Notes under the pieces: generated by a model
Database searches by the model: none
Told to the model about the DNA's origin: nothing
What the model saw: the letters and a program-made list of their open reading frames with translations, nothing else
In this document: piece by piece, positions 25,853 to 32,953 of the stretch
Position numbering within the stretch: position 1 is the first letter of the stretch
How the letters are laid out: each line of letters opens with the position of its first letter
Translations under genes and position numbers: made by a program
DNA from: Adlercreutzia shanghongiae
Lineage (GTDB): Bacteria; Actinomycetota; Coriobacteriia; Coriobacteriales; Eggerthellaceae
NCBI RefSeq assembly: GCF_035830635.1
Contig: NZ_JAYMFI010000028.1
Location: 1-57,234, forward strand
DNA length: 57,234 nucleotides
Reading direction: 5' to 3'

Positions 25853-26947
25853 ATGGCAAGGGTCAACCAGTACAAACGGCTCGTCGAGGCGCTCGATAAC
25901 GTGTCCACGGGCTTCCCCTCGTTTCTCGGCATCGAGCGAATGGGGCTGAAGAAGATATTCACCGAAGAAGATGCCAAGGTGTTCGCCGACATGATCCCGC
26001 GCGAGTACCAGACGCCGGCGCAGTTCGCGGCCAAAAACGGCAGCGACGAGAAGTGGGCTTCGGAAAAGCTCTACGATATGAGCAAGCGGGGGCTCATATT
26101 CCGACGTCGCACCGAGGCGGGCGAGGGCTGCTACGAGTACTGCCAGTTTCCCTTCGCGTTCGGCCTCATCGAGTTCCAGGGCGCGGGTAATCCCGACAAG
26201 AGCTACCTGCCCTACATGGGTGCCTACGCGGGTCTTTCCAAGTACGGCGAGGGACTCGGCGCCACGATGCCCATGTACCGCAGCGTCCCCTTCCGCAAGG
26301 AAATGGTGATCGACAACAAGGTGCTGCCCTACGACGACATCGAGGAGGTGCTGGCGCGCCACGACCGCTTCGCCGTGGCCGTTTGCGTCTGCCGCGATAT
26401 GCACGGAGACAAGGGATGCAACCATCCCCGCGAGACCTGCATCATTACCGACGACATGGCTGATTTCTACGTTGAGAACGAGATGGGGCGTGCCATATCG
26501 CGGGAGGAGGCTCGGTCGATTCTTTTGTCGGGAGAGGAGGACGGGCGCGTTATCCAGATCACCAATTCGAAGAACGCGGAGAACATCTGCAGCTGCTGTG
26601 CCTGCGGTTGTGCCATGATGAAGATCGCCGGTCGCTTCACCCAGCCTGCGGGGAAGCACTGGGGCAACTACCATGTCGTCGTGAAGGACGGGGACGCTTG
26701 CGTCGGCTGCGGGAAGTGCGTCGGTGCCTGCGGGTTCAACGTGCTCAGCCTGGCCGATGGAAAGGTGTCGGTGCCCGAGGATCTTTTCGGGTGCATGGGC
26801 TGCGGCCGATGCGTGTTCGAGTGCAAGACGGGCGCCATCAAGCTCGCCCAGAAGCCCGAGTCGGAGCTCTACGAGCCGCCAGAGGACCTGATTGCCGCTC
26901 ACAACGCCTGGCATGAGATGAAGGTCGAGCGCCGCGCGGCCAAGTAG
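25853..26947 (+). CDS. 4Fe-4S ferredoxin-like protein with N-terminal winged-helix region
   Basis: A 364-residue iron-sulfur protein. The N-terminal part (about 35-90: PAQFAAKNGSDEKWASEKLYDMSKRGLI) looks like a winged helix. In the middle are unusual cysteine groups, CVCR...CNHPRETC (178-196) and CSCCACGC (246-253), and at the end two classical clusters CVGCGKCVGAC (283-293) and CMGCGRCVFEC (314-324). It lacks a signal peptide and is presumably cytoplasmic. It starts immediately after the hypA stop codon. It may pass electrons to or from a nickel or flavin enzyme; a precise role is not evident. Confidence 0.82.
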   Translation: MARVNQYKRLVEALDNVSTGFPSFLGIERMGLKKIFTEEDAKVFADMIPREYQTPAQFAAKNGSDEKWASEKLYDMSKRGLIFRRRTEAGEGCYEYCQFPFAFGLIEFQGAGNPDKSYLPYMGAYAGLSKYGEGLGATMPMYRSVPFRKEMVIDNKVLPYDDIEEVLARHDRFAVAVCVCRDMHGDKGCNHPRETCIITDDMADFYVENEMGRAISREEARSILLSGEEDGRVIQITNSKNAENICSCCACGCAMMKIAGRFTQPAGKHWGNYHVVVKDGDACVGCGKCVGACGFNVLSLADGKVSVPEDLFGCMGCGRCVFECKTGAIKLAQKPESELYEPPEDLIAAHNAWHEMKVERRAAK

Positions 26948-27031
26948 GGCGAACCTATCGGTGGGGGCGGAGGGCAGTTCGCCTCCGGCATCGCCTTCCA
27001 TCCGCCCCGATGCGATACCGCTTGTCTGCCG

Positions 27032-27082
27032 AAGCGCGTCGATGGCCCCGCCAGCCTCCCCGGCGGGGCCATCGACGCGCTT
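27032..27082. terminator. Long perfect stem-loop after the 4Fe-4S gene
   Basis: A 21-bp perfect stem (27032-27052 with 27062-27082) and a 9-base loop. No T-run follows, so it may act as a strong RNA-stabilising or terminator hairpin. Confidence 0.7.
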
Positions 27083-27143
27083 TGACGTCTGCCCCCTCGT
27101 CAGATCGCGCGTCGGGCATTCCCGATAACCCGCTTAGGCCGAA

Positions 27144-27152
27144 TGGTAAAAT
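27144..27152 (+). promoter_or_regulatory. Possible extended -10 of menF
   Basis: TGGTAAAAT, an extended -10 form, lies 37 bases before the menF start codon. No clear -35. Confidence 0.35.
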
Positions 27153-27189
27153 GCTTCCGCGAAAGTAAGCGAGGCGAGCGAGGCGGAGC

Positions 27190-28530
27190 ATGACCCGAAT
27201 TTACACGTGCAATGTGCCCATTGAGGCTGATGTGGTGGATGCGTTCTGCTGGCTGCAGAAGGGGTTCACCGACCAGTTCGTGTACTACGACAAGCAGCAT
27301 CCGACGCGCTATCTGGGCCTGGGCCGCTGCATTGCGCTGCCCAGCTTGCGCGATGTGGAATACGAGTACGGCGAAGGCAGCCCGCTGCATGAAGTTGCGG
27401 CAGGGGGCGGAGAGGCGCCGGCCGCGAGCGCTGATGTGGATTGCGGCGCGACGACGGCGGCTGCCGGCGAGGCCGACCAGCCGCCGGTGTTTTTCTCGTT
27501 CAATCGTTTCGATGCCACCAACCCGGCCCCGGCTGACGAACTCATGGCGTCGTTTCCGCGCTTGCGTTTCATGCTGCCGGAAATCGTGCTCATCGAGAAC
27601 GAGCGTGGACGCTTTCTGCAGGTGAACTCGCTGGGTCCGGTGTATCCCGGCCGCGTGGAGCGTTTCGTGCGCATGGTGGCCGCCGCCCCGCATCGCCAGG
27701 CGGTGACGATTCCGTTTACGCTCGAGCCCGATTCCCGCGAGGCTTGGGGCGTGGCCATGGAGGCGGCTCTAGGCGCCATTGAGGCTGGGCGCGTGAGCAA
27801 GGTCGTGCTGTCGCGCCGCAAGCGCCTGGTGGCGGAGCACCCCTTCTCTTCGAAGGACCTGCTCGTGAACCTCATCGACGGCGACGCGCGCGGCACGGTG
27901 CTCCTGTATCGCTACGCCGATGTGTTCTTCTGCGGCTGCACGCCCGAGCTTCTAGTACGCAAGCGGGGCGACGTCGTGGAATCCATGTGCCTGGCTGGCA
28001 CGTGTCCGGCGGGCGCCACGCCCGAAGCGTCGACGGTGTTGGCCGAGGAACTCGTGGCCGACGGCAAGAACCGCGCCGAGCACGATTACGTGGTGCAGCT
28101 CATCCGCGGCGTGCTCGACCGCGTTTGCTACGACGTGGATGTGCCTGCGGTGCCGGGCATCATGACGCTTGCCCATGTGCAGCACCTCTACACGCCCGCC
28201 CGGGCCCGCGCGCTGGCCGGCGTGACGCTGTCCGAGCTGATGGAGGACCTGCATCCCACGCCCGCCGTGGCCGGAACGCCCGTGGGCGAGGCGAAGATGC
28301 TCCTGCGCTCCATCGAGACCTACAATCGGGGCTTTTACGCGGGGGCCTGCGGCTTTGTGGACGGTGCCGGCGATGGCGAATTCTCCGTGGCCCTGCGCAC
28401 CGGCGTCTTCGATGGCGAGATGGGCTACGTCTATGGCGGCTGCGGCATCGTCGGCGAAAGCGACGTGCAAGCCGAATACGACGAGATCGACCTGAAGCTG
28501 CGCACCATTCTCTCTGCTTTCGGCGCGTAA
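27190..28530 (+). CDS. menF: Isochorismate synthase
   Basis: This 446-residue chorismate-utilising enzyme converts chorismate to isochorismate, the entry to menaquinone. The catalytic region has SKVVLSRRKRL with the general-base Lys, LAGTCPAG, the metal-binding AEHDYVVQLIR, TPAVAGTPVGEA and FYAGACGFVDGAGDGEFSVALR. About 30 residues of Ala-rich insert (EAPAASADVDCGATTAA) interrupt the less conserved N-terminal half. menD and menH follow in the same direction, so an isochorismate synthase for menaquinone is more likely than one for a siderophore. menB, menC and menE are not in the window. Confidence 0.92.
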   Translation: MTRIYTCNVPIEADVVDAFCWLQKGFTDQFVYYDKQHPTRYLGLGRCIALPSLRDVEYEYGEGSPLHEVAAGGGEAPAASADVDCGATTAAAGEADQPPVFFSFNRFDATNPAPADELMASFPRLRFMLPEIVLIENERGRFLQVNSLGPVYPGRVERFVRMVAAAPHRQAVTIPFTLEPDSREAWGVAMEAALGAIEAGRVSKVVLSRRKRLVAEHPFSSKDLLVNLIDGDARGTVLLYRYADVFFCGCTPELLVRKRGDVVESMCLAGTCPAGATPEASTVLAEELVADGKNRAEHDYVVQLIRGVLDRVCYDVDVPAVPGIMTLAHVQHLYTPARARALAGVTLSELMEDLHPTPAVAGTPVGEAKMLLRSIETYNRGFYAGACGFVDGAGDGEFSVALRTGVFDGEMGYVYGGCGIVGESDVQAEYDEIDLKLRTILSAFGA

Positions 28531-28593
28531 TACCCGCGTTCGACCTGCCGGCGCGGGTCTAGGGTTTGCGTCGCCGGCCCTCGCCCGCTTTCC

Positions 28594-28690
28594 GAAAACC
28601 ATGCAAAAGTATGGTCTTCTGCTCCCAAACCATGCAGAAGTGCCCTCAACTTCGGTTTTTCGGGGAGCAGAGTATGCAAAAGTGCGGTTT
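28594..28690. repeat. Short repeats between menF and menD
   Basis: ACCATGCA(A/G)AAGT occurs at about 28598 and 28629, and a related TATGCAAAAGTGCGGTTT at about 28673. The unit has no coding sense I can recognise. Confidence 0.5.
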
Positions 28691-28744
28691 GCGCCATGCC
28701 GTCGCGCTATCATGGATGCGATATCTTCGTGAAAGGAAGTTCCG

Positions 28745-30919
28745 ATGCCCTTCAAGACGACTCATCAGCAGGATACGGCGCTGTTTGTGGCGGCTTTTTT
28801 CGATGAACTGGTGCGCTGGGGCGTGCGCGAGGTGGTGGTGAGCCCCGGCTCTCGTTCCACGGCTCTGGCCATGGCGGCCTACGAGCTTGAGCAACGCCGC
28901 CCGCAAGATCTGCGCGTTTATGTGGATATCGACGAGCGCGGCGCGGCCTTTCTCGGCCTGGGCCTGGCGAAGGCGAGCGGGCGTCCGGTGGCGCTTGTAT
29001 GCACCTCGGGCACGGCATTGGCGAATTACTATCCGGCGGTTATCGAAGCGGAAACCTCACGCGTGCCGCTTATCGTGCTGTCCGGCGACCGTCCCCCGCA
29101 GCTGCAGGGCCTTGGCGCGCCGCAGACCACCGACCAGCTGAAAGCCTACGGCGATCATGTGCGTTCTTTCCGCGCCATGCCCACGCCGCGCGGCCGCGAT
29201 CGCGATATTGCCTTTGTCCGCCAGGCTGCTCGCGAGGCGGTGCTTGCTGCCATGGGCCCCACAGCCTCGGTGGCTCCCTACGAGGAGCCAGCTTCCGTGA
29301 AGGAAAGCGCCCGCGGAAGCGCCGGAAACGGCGGTCGGAAAGGGACGGGAGTCGCGGCCGTCGCGGCCCCGATCGGCAAGCACGCAGCCGTTCCGGCCGA
29401 CCCCGATGCCACCGTTGCGCTGCCCATGGACCCTTCAGCCACGGTGGTGTTGCCCGCGCCTTCTGCGCGGAACGATTCCGATGGTGCCGACGATTTCGCG
29501 GACGCCGCCGCAGGAAAGGGCGCCGCATCCTCCCAGCCCGTCTTCTACAACGAGGCCGGCGACATCGTGAACTACGACCCGACCGTGCAGGTGGCGTCTC
29601 GCGCCTGCATGCATCTGGCCGGCCCCGTGCACGTGAACTTCCCCTTCGACGCCCCGCTCAAGCCCGATTTCGCGGGCGCCGACCTGCAGGCTATGCAGCG
29701 TGCCGCCCGCGATTGCTTCGCCTTGGGCGCGCGCAACGTGAGCGCCGCCGCCAAAGACGGCCTTGCGCTGGACCTCGGTCCGCTGATCGGCCCCGACGGC
29801 ACCATCTCCGCAGCCAATGTGGAAGCCATCGAGCGCCTGCTTTGGAAGCGTCCGACCGTGGTGGTGGCCGGCGAGGGCACCTGCGAAACGGTGGCCGAGG
29901 CCGAAGAGGTGCTCGCCTGGGCCCGCAAGTTGTCGCTGCCGGTGCTCGCCGACCCGCTTTCGGGTCTGCGCTCCATCGACGACCCGCTCATCATCGACAA
30001 TTACGACAACCTTTGCGCGCGGCTCGATTGCCCCGTGCCCGAGGTGGTCATCCGCTTCGGCCGATATCCCATTTCGAAGAGCGCCTGCGCGCTGCTAGAG
30101 CGCACGCGCCCGATTTCCCTTGTCGTGGATGCCGCCGAAACCCGCGATTTCAATGCCGCTACCGACGTGTTCGTGGGCACCACGCCTCTCGGGTTCATCC
30201 GCAGCGGCTGGCACGCTGAAGGTCGCAAGGCCCAGCGCCGTTTCGCCGAATCTTGGGTGGCGGCCAACGACGAGGCGCGCCTGCGCATTCTCGCCGTGGA
30301 ATGGGACGGCGTCACGGCTCACGATTCCGAGGCCGTCGAAGGCGCCTACGTGCGCTCGCTGCTCGAGCTCGCTCCGGAAGGCTCGTGCCTGTTCTCGGCG
30401 AACTCCATGAGCATCCGCGCTCTGGACACTTTCTACGTGAAGGACGGAAAACCCCTGGCCCTTATGGCGAACCGCGGCCAGAACGGCATCGACGGCGTGG
30501 TTTCTACTGCGGTCGGCGTTTCCCAACATTTCACCCAAACGACGTTCCTCACGGGCGACTTCACCATGCTTCACGACCTGAATGGCCTGGCGCTGCAGCG
30601 CGAGATGCTGCTGCAGCACGCCGACGGCGAGGCTCCGTCGCTCGTCATTGTGCTTCTGAACAACAACGGCGGCGCCATCTTCGACATGCTGCCTCAGGCG
30701 TCCGACGACCCTTATTTCGATCGCCTGTTCCTCGCGCCCCAGGACGTGCGCTTCACGGAAGCCGCCGCCGCCTTCGGCATCCCCTCGGCCAGCGTGCACA
30801 CGGTGGGCGCCTTCCGCAGCGCCTACGAGCGCTTCCTCGGCACGCCGGGCATCAGCCTCATCGAGATCGCCCTGCCCCTGCGCGGCGTCCGCGACCGCTA
30901 CGCGCCCTACCAGCGTTAA
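28745..30919 (+). CDS. menD: SEPHCHC synthase MenD with an internal insertion
   Basis: A 724-residue thiamine diphosphate enzyme that joins 2-oxoglutarate to isochorismate in menaquinone synthesis. N-terminal VVVSPGSRSTALAMAA with the following VDERGAAF-type segment (DIDERGAAFLGLGLAK) and C-terminal ANRGQNGIDGVVSTA, TGDFTMLHDLNGL and LNNNGGAIFDMLPQ (ThDP/metal binding) are all canonical. The protein is about 160 residues longer than E. coli MenD; most of the excess is a Gly/Ala/Pro/Asp-rich stretch at about 172-270 between domains I and II. The frame is intact across it. AAAGGAAG precedes the ATG. Confidence 0.94.
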   Translation: MPFKTTHQQDTALFVAAFFDELVRWGVREVVVSPGSRSTALAMAAYELEQRRPQDLRVYVDIDERGAAFLGLGLAKASGRPVALVCTSGTALANYYPAVIEAETSRVPLIVLSGDRPPQLQGLGAPQTTDQLKAYGDHVRSFRAMPTPRGRDRDIAFVRQAAREAVLAAMGPTASVAPYEEPASVKESARGSAGNGGRKGTGVAAVAAPIGKHAAVPADPDATVALPMDPSATVVLPAPSARNDSDGADDFADAAAGKGAASSQPVFYNEAGDIVNYDPTVQVASRACMHLAGPVHVNFPFDAPLKPDFAGADLQAMQRAARDCFALGARNVSAAAKDGLALDLGPLIGPDGTISAANVEAIERLLWKRPTVVVAGEGTCETVAEAEEVLAWARKLSLPVLADPLSGLRSIDDPLIIDNYDNLCARLDCPVPEVVIRFGRYPISKSACALLERTRPISLVVDAAETRDFNAATDVFVGTTPLGFIRSGWHAEGRKAQRRFAESWVAANDEARLRILAVEWDGVTAHDSEAVEGAYVRSLLELAPEGSCLFSANSMSIRALDTFYVKDGKPLALMANRGQNGIDGVVSTAVGVSQHFTQTTFLTGDFTMLHDLNGLALQREMLLQHADGEAPSLVIVLLNNNGGAIFDMLPQASDDPYFDRLFLAPQDVRFTEAAAAFGIPSASVHTVGAFRSAYERFLGTPGISLIEIALPLRGVRDRYAPYQR

Positions 30920-31046
30920 TGGGGATCGTGCTTGGAAGTGGCGGATTGTCCCGCGGGTGCCGCGAGGCGTTTTGCGCCACAGCGGGGATTCGCCCGACTG
31001 CGAGAGCCTTAAGAGTGGACGGAGTGTTTCGAAAGAGGTGCGAGCT

Positions 31047-31910
31047 GTGGAGTCAAAACGACGTGCCGAAGCCTTAGCCCCCTGCATCTTTCTGCATGGC
31101 TTCGCACAGACGCCCGCTACCTGGGACACGGTGGCGAGTGTTTTGCGGGAACGCGGGCATCGCACGTATGCGATTGACTTGTACCGCCAGGCGGACCGAA
31201 CGCTTCCCGAGCTATGCAGCTATGTAGCTGAGGCGGTTGAAAAAGTCGCCGAGGTTGAGGGCGCGCCCGTGCTCGTCGGCTACTCCATGGGCGGCCGCAT
31301 TGCTGCTGAGACGCTGGTGCGCCACGGCTGCGAGGCGACGAGCGACGAGCGTCAAAGCCCCGCCGCCCCGCTGCCCCTGGCGGGTCTCGTTCTGGAAAGC
31401 GCCGGGCTTGGCCCCCGCGACGAGGCGGAACGTGCCTCTCTGGTCGACCGCAATGCTGCCTGGGCGCAGCGCCTTCGCGATGAGGGCGTGGAATCCTTCA
31501 TGGACTGGTGGGAAACCCTGCCGCTGTTCGCCTCGCAGCAGTCCCTTTCCCCGGAGGCTCGTGCCGCTTTGCGCGCAGAACGCACGACCTATAGCGCCGA
31601 TGAACTGGCCCACAGCCTCGAGGCCTGGGGCGCACACCACCAGTCACTTGAGTCCGAGACCCTCGCCGCTCTCGCCCGACTTCAGGAGCGCGACGTCGCC
31701 GTTCTCTATGTCGCCGGTTCCCTGGATGAGAAATATGCCGCCGTCACCCATAGGGTATCGGAAGCCGGGCTTCGGACAACGTTCATTTCTGACGCTATCC
31801 AAACGGCGCTCATCCCCAACGCGGGACATAACGGGCACATGGAACAGCCGCAATCATTCGCTTCTCTTTTGGCATCATGCATGGAGTCGCGCGAAGCCCC
31901 AAGCAGGTAG
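31047..31910 (+). CDS. menH: SHCHC synthase MenH-like alpha/beta hydrolase
   Basis: A 287-residue alpha/beta-hydrolase that fits MenH, which eliminates pyruvate from the MenD product. The oxyanion region FLHGFAQTPATWD, nucleophile elbow GYSMGGRIA, acid loop AGSLDEKY and catalytic His in NAGHNGHME are all visible. I start at GTG 31047 (VESKRRAEAL), eight bases after AAAGAGG. It follows menD by 127 bases. The last codons (MESREAPSR) lie inside a short tandem repeat that continues into the intergenic DNA, so the C-terminus may have been altered by repeat movement. Confidence 0.88.
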   Translation: MESKRRAEALAPCIFLHGFAQTPATWDTVASVLRERGHRTYAIDLYRQADRTLPELCSYVAEAVEKVAEVEGAPVLVGYSMGGRIAAETLVRHGCEATSDERQSPAAPLPLAGLVLESAGLGPRDEAERASLVDRNAAWAQRLRDEGVESFMDWWETLPLFASQQSLSPEARAALRAERTTYSADELAHSLEAWGAHHQSLESETLAALARLQERDVAVLYVAGSLDEKYAAVTHRVSEAGLRTTFISDAIQTALIPNAGHNGHMEQPQSFASLLASCMESREAPSR

Positions 31911-31978
31911 TCGGTAGCATGGAGTCGCGAGAAGGCCAGAGCGGACCGCTAGTCGGCGACTTGGAGTCGCGAGAAGTC
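31879..31978. repeat. Three spaced copies of a 15-bp core at the menH end
   Basis: TGGAGTCGCG(C/A)GAAG starts at 31882, 31920 and 31962, spaced 38 and 42 bases. The first copy encodes the menH C-terminus. Confidence 0.7.
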
Positions 31979-32014
31979 CAAAACGGCCATATTTGCCGCA
32001 GCTCAGAGAAAACT

Positions 32015-32161
32015 GGGCAAATAATGCGGATATGGACATGCGGGAACCTTGTTTCTGCCAAATAAAGCGGGTATGGACACGATTCAGAGTCGCTCAGTGT
32101 CCATACCCCTTCTTTTTGGCATGAATTCTGGAGGCGATGGCAAATATTTCGCATTTGGACA
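32015..32161. repeat. Cluster of four 24-bp dispersed repeats (locus 1)
   Basis: Four 24-bp copies related to GCCAAATAnnGCGGnTATGG followed by ACA occur at 32015-32038, 32056-32079, 32098-32121 (inverted) and 32138-32161, with a period of 40-42 bases. Five more copies of the same motif are at 53269-53454. The mixed orientation excludes CRISPR. Confidence 0.75.
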
Positions 32162-32219
32162 AAGCTGCGATAGCAACGCGCCAATCTTGGAGGCCCGCAA
32201 TGGCAGCTATCTCAGGATT

Positions 32220-32345
32220 GGGAAGCGCAGTGCAGAAAGCGTAGCGCAGAGGGCGCAATGAGGGAAGCGCAGCGCGGAAAGCGTAGCGCAGAGAGCGCAA
32301 TGAGGGGAGTGCAGGGCGGAGGCCGTGGCGCAGAGAGCGCGTCGG
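32220..32345. repeat. 42-bp tandem repeat, three units
   Basis: Units 32220-32261, 32262-32303 and 32304-32345 share GGGAAGCGCAG...GCGCAGAG(G/A)GCGCAATGA. Forty-two bases keep a reading frame, but no start signal or gene goes with it. Confidence 0.75.
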
Positions 32346-32467
32346 ATCAGGCTCGGAGGGTGCGACCGTGAAAGCATGGTGGGCCCGGCAAAGCGCGCCC
32401 CTTCTTGCCGCTGGGCTGGCGGGCTGGCGCAAGTTTGGCAAATATATGACTCGCAAACTCTCTTTAT

Positions 32468-32478
32468 TGTGCTAAAGT
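32468..32478 (+). promoter_or_regulatory. Extended -10 upstream of the small repeat ORF
   Basis: TGTGCTAAAGT, an extended -10, ends seven bases before ATG 32486. The same 12-base stretch, TGTGCTAAAGTG, stands at the inferred tracrRNA promoter. Confidence 0.4.
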
Positions 32479-32485
32479 GTCCGCC

Positions 32486-32764
32486 ATGACGTTCGTTATG
32501 GGACATAAAAGCGGGATGGACGACGCGGCGCTCGCCGTGGCGAGTCAGCATATCGCCCAGCAGTCGCGCAGCGAGGCGGCTTGTGCCGTCATGAGCGCCC
32601 GCTGGGCCGAGCAGTCTCTCTGCAACGCCGTGGCCTGCGCGCTCATGAGCGCCCACAAGGCCGCGCAGTGTATCGCCGAGGCCGCCCGTGCCGTTGCCAG
32701 CCAGCACTTGGCCCAGCAGTCTCAGCGAGTCACCTTCCCCCAATTCGAGTTTCGATACCAATAG
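32486..32764 (+). CDS. Small repetitive protein of unknown function
   Basis: A 92-residue open frame enclosed by a promoter-like -10 and a strong terminator. It is made of about four 17-18-residue imperfect units (AALAVASQHIAQQS, AACAVMSARWAEQS, VACALMSAHKAAQC, AARAVASQHLAQQS), alanine-rich and probably helical. No ribosome-binding site precedes the ATG at 32486, but the -10 spacing allows a leaderless mRNA; GTG 32477 and ATG 32516 are alternatives. It could instead be an untranslated RNA. I do not recognise it. It is more plausible than other short frames in this gap because both transcript ends are visible. Confidence 0.45.
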   Translation: MTFVMGHKSGMDDAALAVASQHIAQQSRSEAACAVMSARWAEQSLCNAVACALMSAHKAAQCIAEAARAVASQHLAQQSQRVTFPQFEFRYQ

Positions 32765-32796
32765 CACACGGGTTTTCGCCCGTGGCTATTTTTTTG
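32761..32796 (+). terminator. Rho-independent terminator of the small repeat ORF
   Basis: ATAGC-ACACGGG pairs with CCCGT-GGCTAT around TTTTCG, followed by an eight-base T-run. It begins within the last codons of the open frame region. Confidence 0.85.
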
Positions 32797-32798
32797 TA

Positions 32799-32953
32799 GC
32801 CGCAGGCGAAAAGTCGTGTGCGCCTTGCGTGTCGGCTCTCGAGGCGAGGGTCGAAGGCGGAAGGGGAGCGCGCTTCCCTTCCCAGACGGCTGCGAACCCG
32901 CAGGGCCGGGCAGCCGTCGGAAGTATCCGCACGATGAGAGAAAGCAGAAGGAA
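32799..32953 (+). promoter_or_regulatory. Structured leader of the SSS symporter gene
   Basis: Two strong hairpins are readable: GGAAGGG...CCCTTCC around 32860-32885 and GACGGCTGC...GCAGCCGTC around 32885-32920. This could be a regulatory RNA, but no known riboswitch core is recognised. Confidence 0.35.

Noticed and set aside
32015..32161. Regularly spaced 24-bp repeats as a second CRISPR array
   Set aside because: Copies are degenerate, lie in both orientations and have short spacers of about 17 bases; no cas genes go with them.
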